Shown: one piece after another, positions 17,302-26,688 of the stretch
Layout of the letters: every line of letters starts with the position of its first letter
Numbering within the stretch: position 1 is the stretch's first letter
Origin: Achromobacter spanius
Lineage (GTDB): Bacteria > Pseudomonadota > Gammaproteobacteria > Burkholderiales > Burkholderiaceae_B
DNA: 64,000 nt
NCBI RefSeq assembly: GCF_029637605.1
Contig: NZ_CP121261.1
Coordinates: 1,922,001-1,986,000 of the forward strand
Direction: 5' to 3'
Translations under genes and position numbers: made by a program
The notes under the pieces: model-generated
What the model saw: the letters and a program-made list of their open reading frames with translations, nothing else
Database searches by the model: none
What the model was told of the DNA's origin: nothing

Positions 17302-18120
17302 TCAGTCGTCATCAGTCAGAATTGCGGCCGGCAGGCGCGGCAATACCCGCATCGCATTGGCCGTGGTGGCGTGCGCCACCTGCGCGGGCGTGATGCCACG
17401 CAGCTCAGCCAGAACGGCGGCGATACGCAGCAATTCCCCCGGCCGGTTGCGGCGCTGGGGCGGGTGCAGCCAGGCAGGCGGAATATCCGGCGCATCGGTT
17501 TCCAGCACCAGATGCGCCAGATCCACATCCACCGCATGGCGGCGAATCTGCAGGGCGCGTTCATACGTCATGGCGCCCCCCATGCCCAGGGCGAACCCGT
17601 GATCGATGAACGCCTGGGCTTGCTGTGCGCTGCCGTTGAAGGCGTGCGCGATGCCGCCAATGGGGCCATGGCGGCGCAGGTATTTCAGCAAGATGTCTTG
17701 CGACCGGCGCACATGCAGCAGCACCGGCAGCTTGAATTCCACGGCCATCGCCAGTTGCGCGGCATAGAACCGTTCCTGGCGCTCGCGGGCTTCACCGGAG
17801 GAAATCTCGGGCACAAAGAAGTCCAGGCCGATTTCGCCGATGGCAACAAAGCGGGGGTCGCCCAGGCACTGTTTGATGGTGTCGCGCAGCACGTCCAGGT
17901 CGGAATCCTGCGCGCGCTGCACGTAAAGCGGATGGATGCCCAGCGCATAGGCGCCGCCGGCGATCTGCCCGGCCAGCCGTTGCACCACTGAAAAGTTGGC
18001 GCGTTCGATGGCGGGGATGACGATGGACCGGACGCCGGCTTCGCAAGCGTGGTCGGCCACCTGCTGGCGGTCGGCGTCGAATTCCGCGGCGTCCAGATGG
18101 CAGTGGGTGTCGATCAGCAT
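17302..18120 (-). CDS. tatD: TatD family metal-dependent hydrolase/DNase
   Basis: The 272-residue TIM-barrel hydrolase has the metal ligands of the family: DTHCHLD at the N-terminus, GEIGLDFF near residue 93, LHVRRS near 127, AHAFNGS near 152 and ETDAPDIPP near 205. TatD proteins act as 3'-5' exonucleases in DNA repair or RNA quality control. The ATG at 18120 is preferred because AAGGAGG lies 8 nt upstream and the protein then begins MLIDTHCHLD as in the family; an ATG two codons earlier is the alternative. It lies 41 bp downstream of lolD on the same strand. Confidence 0.88.
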   Translation of the reverse strand: MLIDTHCHLDAAEFDADRQQVADHACEAGVRSIVIPAIERANFSVVQRLAGQIAGGAYALGIHPLYVQRAQDSDLDVLRDTIKQCLGDPRFVAIGEIGLDFFVPEISSGEARERQERFYAAQLAMAVEFKLPVLLHVRRSQDILLKYLRRHGPIGGIAHAFNGSAQQAQAFIDHGFALGMGGAMTYERALQIRRHAVDVDLAHLVLETDAPDIPPAWLHPPQRRNRPGELLRIAAVLAELRGITPAQVAHATTANAMRVLPRLPAAILTDDD

Positions 18121-18161
18121 GGGCATGGCCTCCTTGGCAGGATTATGCACCCCTGCCCGGC

Positions 18162-18866
18162 TTACCCCGACACCAGCCTGCCGCTTTCCATCAACAATTG
18201 GCGGTCGGCGCGGGCGGCCAGTTCGGGGTCGTGCGTGACGATGGCAAACGCCGTGCCCGATTCCTGGTTCACACGCGTCAGCAGCTCGAACATCTTGTGC
18301 GCCGTGTTGCGGTCCAGGTTGCCGGTGGGTTCATCGGCCAGCACGCACACCGGGCGCGTCACCAGCGCGCGCGCCAAGGCGACCCGCTGACGCTCGCCAC
18401 CCGACAATTGGCCCGGGAAGTGATCTTCGCGCGCGGCCAGGCCCACCAGCGCCAGCACCTCGCGCGCGGCCTCGCGGGCCTTGTCGCGGTTTTCGCGACG
18501 CACGATCAGCGGCATCGCCACGTTATCCAGCGCCGAAAATTCCGGCAGCAGATGGTGAAACTGGTACACAAAGCCCAGGCTGCTGTTGCGCACCGCGCTT
18601 TTTTTCGCTTCCGACAAGCCCACGGCCAATTTGCCGTCCACCGACACCGAGCCGCTGTTGGGCACGTCCAGCAAGCCCAAAATGTGCAGCAAGGTGCTTT
18701 TGCCCGAGCCCGACGCGCCCACGATGGCGACCATCTCGCCGCGCGCCACCGTCAGGCTGACATCGCTCAGCACGTCGATGCGGGCGGGGCCTTCGTCATA
18801 GAACTTGACGATGTTTTCGGCTTGCAACGCGGGGGTCAAGGCGTCTGCGTTGGGAATCTTAATCAT
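18162..18866 (-). CDS. lolD: Lipoprotein-releasing ABC transporter ATP-binding protein LolD
   Basis: The 234-residue ATPase extracts lipoproteins from the inner membrane with LolC/E. It shows Walker A IVGASGSGKSTLLH near residue 48, LolD-specific LGFVYQFHHLLPEFSALDNVA after the Q-loop, signature LSGGERQRVALARAL, Walker B CVLADEPTGNLD and the switch His in AIVTHDPELAARAD. Its ATG lies 8 bp inside the end of the upstream lolC/E gene, indicating coupling. Confidence 0.94.
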   Translation of the reverse strand: MIKIPNADALTPALQAENIVKFYDEGPARIDVLSDVSLTVARGEMVAIVGASGSGKSTLLHILGLLDVPNSGSVSVDGKLAVGLSEAKKSAVRNSSLGFVYQFHHLLPEFSALDNVAMPLIVRRENRDKAREAAREVLALVGLAAREDHFPGQLSGGERQRVALARALVTRPVCVLADEPTGNLDRNTAHKMFELLTRVNQESGTAFAIVTHDPELAARADRQLLMESGRLVSG

Positions 18867-20139
18867 GGCGCAGCACCTGTGCCGGTTGCAGGCGCGAAGC
18901 GCGCCAACTGGGATACAGCGTGGCCAGCAGCGACAGCACCAAGGACGTCAGGCCGATGGTGACGATGTCGCCCATTTGCGGGTCCGACGGCAACGCACTG
19001 ATGAAATAGACTTCGCGCGGCAAGAAATGCACGCCCAGCAGGCGTTCGATGAACGGCACGATCACGTCCACGTTGTAGGCAATGACAATACCGCCCGCCA
19101 CGCCCAGCAAGGTGCCGATCACGCCGATCATGGCGCCCTGCACCAGGAAGATGCGGGCCACTTCGCCCGGCCCGGCGCCCAGCGTGCGCAGGATGGCGAT
19201 GTCCGACTGCTTGTCCTTCACGGCCATCACCAAGGACGACAGCAAATTGAACGCCGCCACGGCGACGATCAAGGCCAAAATCAGGAACATCATGCGCTTT
19301 TCGGTCTGCACGGCGGCGAACCAGGTGCGGTTGTTGCGCGACCAGTCGCTGGCCATCACGTAGGGCGGCAAGACCTTCTTCAGTTCGTTGGCGACTTCGG
19401 GCGCTTTCTGCATGTCGGCAATGCGCAGCCGCACGCCCGCCGTGCCGCTTTCGCGGAACACGCGCGCGGCGTCCTGGTTGTCCACGAACGCCAGCGACGA
19501 ATCATATTCATAGTGGCCCGACGAGAACACGCCCACCACGGTGAACTGGCGCATGCGCGGCGCGAAGCCGGCCGGGCTGATCGAGCCCTGCGGCGCCATC
19601 ATCAGCAGCGTGTCGCCCACTTTCACGCCCAGGCCATCGGCCAGTTCGTTGCCCAGCACCACGCCGAAGCCGCCGGCTTTCAGGTCGGTCAGCTTGCCCG
19701 TCACCATCTGGCGCGGCAGGTCCGACACGTTGCCTTCGGTGGCGGGGTCGATGCCCCGCACCTGCACGCCCCGCAGCGCCTGGCCGCGTACCAGCATGCC
19801 TTGCGCCGCCACGAAGGGCGCGCCGGCCTTGACCTCGGGGTTCTTCTCGGCCGCGGTGGCAAACTGCTGCCACTGCTCAAGCACCCGTTCGGGCAACGCG
19901 CCGGGAATGTAGAGTTCGATGTGCGGCAGCACCGACAACATGCGGTCGCGCACTTCTTTTTGAAAGCCGTTCATCACGGACAGCACCACGATCAGGGCAG
20001 CAACGCCCAGCGCGATGCCCGCCATGGAGCTGGCGGCGATGAAGGAGATGAAGCGATCGCGGCGCCCGCGTCGCTGGCGGATTCGGGCCATCCCGGCATA
20101 GCGGGCGCCTATCCATAGTTCGTAGGGTATTTTCAGCAC
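18859..20139 (-). CDS. lolC: Lipoprotein-releasing permease LolC/LolE
   Basis: The 426-residue FtsX/MacB-type permease has one N-terminal helix, a large periplasmic domain (about residues 50-270) and three C-terminal helices. Family marks are PYELWIGARYAG at the start, FISFIAASSMAGIALGVAAL, MNGFQKEVRDRML and DIAILRTLGAGPGEVARIF near 305. Only one lolC/E-like gene precedes lolD here, so it probably works as a LolF-type homodimer or with a partner encoded elsewhere. The start is GTG at 20139, without a strong ribosome site. Confidence 0.9.
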   Translation of the reverse strand: MLKIPYELWIGARYAGMARIRQRRGRRDRFISFIAASSMAGIALGVAALIVVLSVMNGFQKEVRDRMLSVLPHIELYIPGALPERVLEQWQQFATAAEKNPEVKAGAPFVAAQGMLVRGQALRGVQVRGIDPATEGNVSDLPRQMVTGKLTDLKAGGFGVVLGNELADGLGVKVGDTLLMMAPQGSISPAGFAPRMRQFTVVGVFSSGHYEYDSSLAFVDNQDAARVFRESGTAGVRLRIADMQKAPEVANELKKVLPPYVMASDWSRNNRTWFAAVQTEKRMMFLILALIVAVAAFNLLSSLVMAVKDKQSDIAILRTLGAGPGEVARIFLVQGAMIGVIGTLLGVAGGIVIAYNVDVIVPFIERLLGVHFLPREVYFISALPSDPQMGDIVTIGLTSLVLSLLATLYPSWRASRLQPAQVLRHD

Positions 20140-20232
20140 GTGCGCATTATGGCATTAACGGCCTGGAAATCGCGCCGCGGATGTGCGGTTCCACGACCAG
20201 CCGTGTCAAGCTATGGCAGGCGCTACCCCCCC

Positions 20233-20262
20233 TTAGTTCCCGGCGCCCTGCCAGACTACAAT
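20233..20262 (+). promoter_or_regulatory. Candidate promoter giving a leaderless transcript of the rpfE-like gene
   Basis: A TACAAT -10 at 20257-20262 ends 7 bp before the ATG at 20270, and a weak -35 (TTAGTT, 20233-20238) sits 18 bp upstream of it. Transcription from this -10 would begin at or next to the A of the start codon. No Shine-Dalgarno sequence is visible. Confidence 0.4.
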
Positions 20263-20269
20263 CCCGCCC

Positions 20270-21214
20270 ATGCTGATCGTCATTCCGGGCGCCCTGCCCG
20301 CCCTTCCCGTTGCCGCCGAACTGGCCAAACTGCTACCCGAGCGCGCCCCCACGCTGCACCACTGGCTGCTGGCCGGCACCGCACGCGCCACGCCGTTTGA
20401 TGTGCGCGCCCACGGCTGTACCGCATTTGAATCCTGGCAACTGAACCGCGCGGGCTACCAGGCCGAACCCGGCCTGCTGCAAGGCGCGGGGCTGGGGCCG
20501 CTGCTGGCGGGCGACCACGCCCCGGCTGGCCAGGCCGTGTGGCTGGCCGAGTTGGTCCACCTGGCATTGGGCGCCGACCAGGCCAATCTGCTGGACCCCG
20601 GCCAAATGGAATTGCGCGCGCAGGAATCCGACGCCTTGCTGGACACGGCGCGCCCGCTGTTTGACGGCACGGGCTTCGCCGTCCACGCGCTGTCACCCCA
20701 ACGCTGGCGCCTGAGCTTGCCCGAGGGCTTGCGTCCGCAGACCGCGTCGCCGCTGGTGGTGGCTGGCCACCGGCTGAACGAATGGTGGCGCCAAGACGCC
20801 GAAACCCGTCCCTGGCGCAAGCTGCTCAATGAAATTCAGATGGCGTGGCACGAACACCCCGTCAACGACGAGCGCGCCGCGCGCGGCCTGCCCCCGGTCA
20901 ATGCCTTGTGGCTTTATGGCGGCGGCACGCCGTGGGCGGCCGCGCCTGCCGGTGCCGAGTACGTGCTGACCGGGCTGGACGCCCCGCAACGGACGGGCGA
21001 CTGGTCCGGCTGGCTGGACGCCTTGGCCGAACTGGATGCGCAGCACCTGCGCCCGCTGGCCGGCAAGCATGGCCTGCCACCCGCCCCCACCGAACTGCTG
21101 CTGCTGGGCGACGACCGCCAAGCCGCGCTGACCCTGAAACCGCGCGGGGGCCTGCTAGGCTTGCTGCCCGCGCCCAAGAAAAACTGGAGCGCCTGGTGGT
21201 CTCACCCCGCTTAA
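20270..21214 (+). CDS. RpfE-like protein (COG4255, cofactor-independent phosphoglycerate mutase-like), recJ neighbour
   Basis: The 314-residue protein, probably cytoplasmic, begins MLIVIPGALPALP and ends with a basic/Trp-rich tail. I recognise it as the Xanthomonas RpfE type, conserved beside recJ in beta- and gammaproteobacteria and annotated as a phosphoglycerate mutase-like regulatory protein. Conserved-looking segments are LNEIQMAWHEHPVNDERAARG and NALWLYGGGTPW. No catalytic role is established and I cannot identify an active site. Its 3' end overlaps recJ by 19 bp, indicating coupled expression. There is no ribosome site; see the leaderless promoter candidate. Confidence 0.72.
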   Translation: MLIVIPGALPALPVAAELAKLLPERAPTLHHWLLAGTARATPFDVRAHGCTAFESWQLNRAGYQAEPGLLQGAGLGPLLAGDHAPAGQAVWLAELVHLALGADQANLLDPGQMELRAQESDALLDTARPLFDGTGFAVHALSPQRWRLSLPEGLRPQTASPLVVAGHRLNEWWRQDAETRPWRKLLNEIQMAWHEHPVNDERAARGLPPVNALWLYGGGTPWAAAPAGAEYVLTGLDAPQRTGDWSGWLDALAELDAQHLRPLAGKHGLPPAPTELLLLGDDRQAALTLKPRGGLLGLLPAPKKNWSAWWSHPA

Positions 21215-22896
21215 CGACCCGACCCGCCGCCCTGGAAGCCTGCCGCATCCTGGAAGCGTCCGGCATCCACCCGCTGCTGGCCCGCCTGTGGGCCGCGCGC
21301 GGCGTCACGCATCCTGATCAAACCAAGCTGGCCTGGCCGTCGCTGCTGCCGCCCGCCGGCCTGACCCATTCCGCGCACGCGGCCGGCGTGCTGGCCGACG
21401 CCATCCAGGCCGGCAAGAAGCTCTTGATCGTGGCCGACTACGATTGCGACGGCGCCACCGCCTGCGCGGTCGGCCTGCGCGCCCTGTCCGCCATGGGCGC
21501 TGACGTTGACTTCCTGGTGCCGAACCGCTTTGAAACCGGCTATGGCCTGTCGCCCGCCGTGGTCGACCTGGCCGTGCGCCACCGCAGCGGCAAGCCCGAC
21601 ATCATCATCACCGTGGACAACGGCATCGCCAGCGTCGACGGCGTGGCCGCCGCCAACGATGCCGGCATCGGCGTGGTCATCACCGACCACCACTTGCCCG
21701 GCGACACCCTACCCGACGCGCTGGCCATCGTGAACCCGAACCAGCCCGGCTGCGGTTTCCCGTCAAAGAATCTGGCGGGCGTGGGCGTGATCTTCTACAT
21801 GATGCTGGCCTTGCGCGCCGAGCTGCGCCGCCGTGGCGTCTACCCGGCCGATGGCGGCCCGCGCCTGGATGCGCTGTCAGACCTGGTGGCCTTGGGCACC
21901 GTGGCCGACGTGGTCAAGCTGGACGCCAACAACCGCCTGCTGGTCACGCAAGGCCTGCAACGCATGCGCAGCGGCCGCCTGCAACCGGGCCTGCGCGCGC
22001 TGTTCGCCGTGGCCGGCCGCGAGCCGCGCAGCGCCAATGGTTTCGACCTGGGCTTTGCCCTGGGCCCGCGCATCAACGCCGCGGGCCGCCTGGCCGACAT
22101 GAGCCTGGGCATCGCCTGCCTGACCACCGACGATGAGGCCCAAGCGCTGGAAATGGCGCGAGAGCTCGACAACATCAACCGCGAACGCCGCACCATCGAA
22201 GCCGAAATGCGCGAGCAGGCGCTGGCCGCCATGGAAGAACCCAACGCATCGGCGGGCGCCACGGTCTGCGTGTTCGACCCCGGTTGGCACCAGGGCGTGG
22301 TGGGCCTGGTGGCCTCGCGCCTGAAAGAGAAATTCTGGCGCCCCACATTGGCCTTCGCCCCCGCGGGCGACGACGAAATCCGGGGCTCGGGCCGTTCGAT
22401 TCCCGATGTGCACCTGCGCGACGCACTGGACCTCGTGTCCAAGCGCCACCCCAACCTGATCCGCAAATTCGGTGGCCACGCCATGGCCGCCGGCCTGACG
22501 CTGGGCCGCGCCGACTTCCCCGCCTTCGCCCCCGCGTTCGACGCGGCAGTGCGTGAACTGACCGGCCGCGACACGTTTGAACCCGTCATCGAAACCGATG
22601 GGTCACTGGAATCCGGCTATGCCAACGCCGAAGTCGCGGGCATGTTGCAGCAGCAAGTCTGGGGCGCGGGCTTTGCCGCCCCCTTGTTCCTGGACGAATT
22701 CACCGTGCGCAACCAGCGTTTGGTTGGTGAAAAGCACTTGAAGCTGTCATTGGAACGCGGCCACCAGCGCTTTGACGCCATCTGGTTCGGCCACGATCAA
22801 TCGTTGCCGGAACATATACAGGCGGCGTACCGGCTGGAACAGAACGTGTGGAACGGGATGGTGTCGGTACAGTTGGTAATCGAACACGCGGGGTAA
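21196..22896 (+). CDS. recJ: Single-stranded-DNA-specific 5'-3' exonuclease RecJ
   Basis: The 566-residue DHH-family exonuclease acts in RecFOR recombination and mismatch and base-excision repair. Metal motifs visible are VADYDCDGATAC near residue 80, TVDNG near 140, TDHHLPGD near 160 and GHAMAAGLTL near 430, with PRINAAGRL near 292. The GTG at 21196 is chosen because GGAG lies 6 nt before it; the frame is open further upstream but that part lies inside the rpfE-like gene. Length matches the family. Confidence 0.93.
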   Translation: MVSPRLTTRPAALEACRILEASGIHPLLARLWAARGVTHPDQTKLAWPSLLPPAGLTHSAHAAGVLADAIQAGKKLLIVADYDCDGATACAVGLRALSAMGADVDFLVPNRFETGYGLSPAVVDLAVRHRSGKPDIIITVDNGIASVDGVAAANDAGIGVVITDHHLPGDTLPDALAIVNPNQPGCGFPSKNLAGVGVIFYMMLALRAELRRRGVYPADGGPRLDALSDLVALGTVADVVKLDANNRLLVTQGLQRMRSGRLQPGLRALFAVAGREPRSANGFDLGFALGPRINAAGRLADMSLGIACLTTDDEAQALEMARELDNINRERRTIEAEMREQALAAMEEPNASAGATVCVFDPGWHQGVVGLVASRLKEKFWRPTLAFAPAGDDEIRGSGRSIPDVHLRDALDLVSKRHPNLIRKFGGHAMAAGLTLGRADFPAFAPAFDAAVRELTGRDTFEPVIETDGSLESGYANAEVAGMLQQQVWGAGFAAPLFLDEFTVRNQRLVGEKHLKLSLERGHQRFDAIWFGHDQSLPEHIQAAYRLEQNVWNGMVSVQLVIEHAG

Positions 22897-22903
22897 AGCT
22901 GCC

Positions 22904-23121
22904 GCGCAGATCGTAGGATGGGTGAAGCGCGGCAAAGTCCGGGCAAGAACGCAGGTGTAGAACGCGCGCAACCCATCAAACAACGCCGAATTCTCATGGG
23001 CAGTACCTAAATCCTCATGGGCCGTACCTATACGGTGGCGGCCGGCTGATGGGTTACGCGCGTTCCGCACCTGAATTCTTGCCGACGCCTTCCCGCGCTT
23101 CACCCATCCTACGAGCTGCGC
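22904..23121. repeat. 218-bp nested inverted-repeat element (REP/MITE-like) between recJ and prfB
   Basis: Two arms of 75 bp (22904-22978 and 23047-23121) are inverted copies with about 63 of 75 bases identical. Each arm is itself a hairpin: GATGGGT..GCGCG pairs with CGCGC..ACCCATC in the left arm. The 68-bp centre holds a 17-bp direct repeat (CTCATGGGCAGTACCTA at 22993 and a copy with one mismatch at 23014). The outer motif GTAGGATGGGTGAAGCGCG resembles a palindromic repeat scattered in many proteobacterial genomes. No open frame or transposase is present. It fills most of the 330-bp gap between the two genes. Confidence 0.85.
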
Positions 23122-23226
23122 ATCCGCTCTATCCCTTCCGTCCCCCCGTCTTACAAACCCCGCCCGCGCTATTGCCTCATCCACGCTAAAATGCCAGGTT
23201 TCGCACAAAAGTCATCAGGAATCATC

Positions 23227-24331
23227 ATGGAAGCCGAACGTCAGAACCAGCTCGCAGCCCGCCTCGCCGATTACGCGGAGCGCGAACAGGCTCTACGGAG
23301 GTATCTTTGACTACGATGCCAAAGCTGAACGCCTGCACGTTGTAAACGCCGAGCTTGAAGACCCGGCGGTCTGGAACGACCCGAAGCACGCCCAGGACCT
23401 GGGCCGTGAAAAGAAAGCCCTGGAAGACGTGGTGGAAACGCTCACCGGTCTTGGCACGGGCTTGGCCGACGCCAACGAATTGTTCGAACTGGCCGAGGCC
23501 GACGACGACGATTCCACGCTTGAATCCATCGAAAAAGACGCCGACGCATTCCAGGAAAAGCTCGAAAACCTGGAATTCCGCCGCATGTTCTCGAATCCGG
23601 CCGATCCGCTGAACTGCTTCCTGGACATCCAGGCGGGCGCGGGCGGCACGGAAGCGCAGGACTGGGCCTCGATGCTGCTGCGCCAGTACCTCAAGTACGC
23701 CGAGCGCAAGGGCTTCAAGGTTGAAGTGCTGGAAGAATCCGAAGGCGACGTCGCCGGCATCAAGTCGGCCACCATCAAGATGGAAGGCGAATACGCCTTC
23801 GGCTACCTGCGCACCGAAACCGGCGTGCATCGCCTGGTCCGCAAGAGCCCGTTCGATTCCTCCGGCGGCCGCCACACGTCATTTGCCAGCGTGTTCGTGT
23901 ACCCCGAAGTCGACGAATCATTTGAAGTTGAAGTGAACCCCGCCGACCTGCGCGTGGACACCTACCGCGCGTCCGGCGCGGGCGGTCAGCACATCAACAA
24001 GACCGATTCCGCCGTGCGCCTGACCCACATCCCCACGGGCATCGTGGTGCAGTGCCAGAACGACCGGTCGCAGCACCGCAACCGCGCCGAAGCCATGCAG
24101 ATGCTGAAGTCCAAGCTCTACGAACTGGAAATGCGCAACCGCATGGCCGAACAGCAGAAGCTGGAAGACTCCAAGACCGATGTGGGTTGGGGCCACCAGA
24201 TCCGTTCCTACGTGCTGGACCAGAGCCGCATCAAGGACCTGCGCACGAACGTTGAAATCTCCAACACGCAAAAAGTGCTGGACGGCGACCTGGATCCCTT
24301 CATCCAGGCCAGCCTGAAGCAAGGCGTTTAA
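23227..24331 (+). CDS. prfB: Peptide chain release factor 2, expressed by programmed +1 frameshift
   Basis: RF2 ends translation at UGA and UAA codons. The frame opens at ATG 23227 and meets TGA at 23308-23310. It must shift +1 at CTT-TGA-C to continue with GAC 23309 in the frame that ends at 24331, giving about 367 residues. The frameshift site (CGGAGG, TAT, CTT, TGA, C) is the conserved one. After it come the RF2 domains, with the GGQ catalytic loop at 23980-23988 ([19 protein letters not shown]) and the SPF-type tripeptide SPF in [17 protein letters not shown]. It is followed by the SDR gene and lysS on the same strand. Confidence 0.96.
23297..23311 (+). promoter_or_regulatory. prfB autoregulatory +1 frameshift signal
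   Basis: A Shine-Dalgarno-like GGAGG precedes TAT CTT TGA C by the spacing found in other prfB genes. Low RF2 lets the ribosome pause at UGA and slip from CUU to UUU, restoring the reading frame. Seen directly; the mechanism is established for this gene. Confidence 0.93.
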
Positions 24332-24374
24332 GTTTGTCGCAGTACTTCCGCTAACCGCACCCAGAGGTCCACGA

Positions 24375-25130
24375 ATGTCTGACACCATCGCAATCCTTAC
24401 CGGCGCTTCGCGCGGCATCGGCGCCGCCATGGCGCGCGGCCTGCTCAAACCGGGCACCCGCCTGATCACGCTGGCGCGCCGCGAAGACCCTGAACTGGCC
24501 GCCTACGCGCGGTCGCAGGATGTGCAACTGGAACAACTGTCCGTGGACCTCTCGGACCTGAAGGCGGCGGAAGCCGCGGCCGAACGCATCTGCTCGGCCC
24601 TGCCGCGCGATGCCAAGCGCTACCTGTTGATCAACAACGCGGGCACGGTGCACCCCGTGACCGGCACCGACGCCCTGATCGACAGCGCGGCCATTACCGC
24701 CGCGTTCAATCTGAACGTCACCGCCGTCATGCTGCTGACCGCGCGCTTCCTGGCCGCCGTAGAAGACCTGAAGGCCGACCGCCGCGTGCTGAACATCTCG
24801 TCCGGCGCGGGCCGCAATCCGAACGCCGGCTGGGGCGTCTACTGCGCCACCAAGGCCGCGCTGGATATGTATTCGCGCGTGGTCAAGCAGGAACAAGGCG
24901 ATGACGGCGCGCGCATCGTTGCGCTGGCCCCCGGCATCGTCGACACCGACATGCAGGTCGCCATCCGTTCCAGCGACCCCGACAGCTTCCCGGCGCTGGC
25001 CAAGTTCCAGGACTTCCACGCCACCGGCAAGCTCGCTTCGCCCGCCAACGTGGCCGCCCGCATCCTTGCCTACCTGGATCGCGAAGATTTCGGCACGACC
25101 GAAATCGACGACATCCGCAATTACGACTGA
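24375..25130 (+). CDS. Short-chain dehydrogenase/reductase
   Basis: The 251-residue Rossmann-fold oxidoreductase has cofactor motif TGASRGIG at residues 9-16, NNAG near 89, the catalytic Ser in NISSGAG near 142, and the YxxxK dyad as YCATK near 157-161, followed by PGIVDTDM. It resembles sepiapterin reductase/benzil reductase (YueD-like) SDRs and probably uses NADP(H); the substrate is unknown. It sits between prfB and lysS, 43 bp after prfB and 10 bp before lysS, with AGAGG before the ATG. This suggests co-transcription with translation genes rather than a catabolic operon. Confidence 0.82.
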   Translation: MSDTIAILTGASRGIGAAMARGLLKPGTRLITLARREDPELAAYARSQDVQLEQLSVDLSDLKAAEAAAERICSALPRDAKRYLLINNAGTVHPVTGTDALIDSAAITAAFNLNVTAVMLLTARFLAAVEDLKADRRVLNISSGAGRNPNAGWGVYCATKAALDMYSRVVKQEQGDDGARIVALAPGIVDTDMQVAIRSSDPDSFPALAKFQDFHATGKLASPANVAARILAYLDREDFGTTEIDDIRNYD

Positions 25131-25140
25131 TCCCCTTACC

Positions 25141-26664
25141 ATGACCGACCACTCGACCACTCCGGCACCCGCCCAGGATGAAAACCGCTTGATCGCCGAA
25201 CGGCGCGCCAAGCTGGCCAAACTGCGCGAAGCCGGGGTCGCGTACCCCAACGATTTCGTTCCGGACGCCCGCGCCGCCGCGCTGCACGACAAGTACGACG
25301 GCGAAGAACAGGAAGCCCTGGCCGCCGCCGCCGTCACCGTCAAGGTCGCCGGCCGCATGATGCTCAAGCGCGTCATGGGCAAGGCCAGCTTCGCCACGCT
25401 GCAAGACAGCACCGGCCGCATCCAGATCTACCTGGACCGTGGCACGCTGGGCGAAGACCACTACGCCGCGTTCAAGCAATGGGACATCGGCGACATCATC
25501 GCGATCGAAGGGTCGGTCTTCAAGACCAACAAGGGCGAACTGTCGGTGCACGCCGCCACGGCTCGCCTGCTGTCGAAGTCGCTGCGCCCGCTGCCGGACA
25601 AGTTCCACGGCGTGGCCGACCAGGAACTGCGCTACCGTCAGCGCTACGTTGACCTGATCATGACGGACGCCACGCGCCGCACGTTCGAAGCGCGCAGCAA
25701 GGCCGTGGGCAGCATCCGCCAGTTCATGCTGAACGCCGGCTTTCTGGAAGTGGAAACGCCCATGCTGCATCCGATTCCGGGCGGCGCGGCGGCCAAGCCC
25801 TTCGTCACGCACCACAATGCGCTGGACATGGAAATGTACCTGCGCATTGCGCCCGAGCTCTACCTGAAGCGCCTGATCGTCGGCGGCTTCGAGCGCGTGT
25901 TCGAAGTCAACCGCAACTTCCGCAACGAAGGCGTCAGCCCGCGTCACAACCCTGAATTCACGATGATGGAGTTCTATGCGGCCTTTGCGGAATACCGCTG
26001 GCTGATGGACTTCACGGAAGAACTGATCCGCCAGGCCGCCATCTCGGCCACCGGCAGCGCCGTGCTGACGTATCAGGAACGCGAGCTGGACCTGTCCAAG
26101 CCGTTCGACCGCCTGACCATCTGCGAAGCCATCCTGAAGTACGCGCCGGGCTACACCCAGGAACAACTGGACGACCCCGCCTTCGTACGCGCCGAATTGA
26201 AGAAGCTGGGCGCGGATGCCGACGGCCCCGTGCTGTCGCGCGCCGGCCTGGGCGCGCTGCAACTGGCGCTGTTCGAAGAGACGGCCGAAGCCAAGCTCTG
26301 GAACCCCACCTACATCATCGATTACCCGGTTGAAGTGTCGCCGCTGGCGCGCGCTTCCGACACGCGCGAGGGCATCACCGAGCGCTTCGAACTGTTCATG
26401 ACGGGCCGCGAAATCGCCAACGGCTTCTCGGAATTGAACGACCCCGAAGACCAGGCCGAACGCTTCCGCTCGCAAGTGGAAGCCAAGGACGCCGGCGACG
26501 AAGAAGCCATGTTCTACGACGCGGACTACATCCGCGCGCTGGAATACGGCATGCCTCCGACGGGCGGCTGCGGCATCGGCATCGACCGCCTGGTCATGCT
26601 GCTGACCGACAGCCCCAGCATCCGCGACGTCATCCTGTTCCCGCACCTGCGTCGTGAAGACTAA
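25141..26664 (+). CDS. lysS: Lysyl-tRNA synthetase, class II
   Basis: The 507-residue enzyme charges tRNA-Lys. An N-terminal OB-fold anticodon-binding domain (about residues 60-170, with [19 protein letters not shown]) precedes the class II core: motif 1 [18 protein letters not shown], motif 2 [20 protein letters not shown] near 260, and motif 3 [15 protein letters not shown] near 480. The ATG at 25141 is 10 bp after the SDR stop. The prfB-lysS association is ancient, here with an SDR gene inserted between them. Confidence 0.96.
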   Translation: MTDHSTTPAPAQDENRLIAERRAKLAKLREAGVAYPNDFVPDARAAALHDKYDGEEQEALAAAAVTVKVAGRMMLKRVMGKASFATLQDSTGRIQIYLDRGTLGEDHYAAFKQWDIGDIIAIEGSVFKTNKGELSVHAATARLLSKSLRPLPDKFHGVADQELRYRQRYVDLIMTDATRRTFEARSKAVGSIRQFMLNAGFLEVETPMLHPIPGGAAAKPFVTHHNALDMEMYLRIAPELYLKRLIVGGFERVFEVNRNFRNEGVSPRHNPEFTMMEFYAAFAEYRWLMDFTEELIRQAAISATGSAVLTYQERELDLSKPFDRLTICEAILKYAPGYTQEQLDDPAFVRAELKKLGADADGPVLSRAGLGALQLALFEETAEAKLWNPTYIIDYPVEVSPLARASDTREGITERFELFMTGREIANGFSELNDPEDQAERFRSQVEAKDAGDEEAMFYDADYIRALEYGMPPTGGCGIGIDRLVMLLTDSPSIRDVILFPHLRRED

Positions 26665-26688
26665 AGGCGGCTTGCCCAAGGCGGCATC

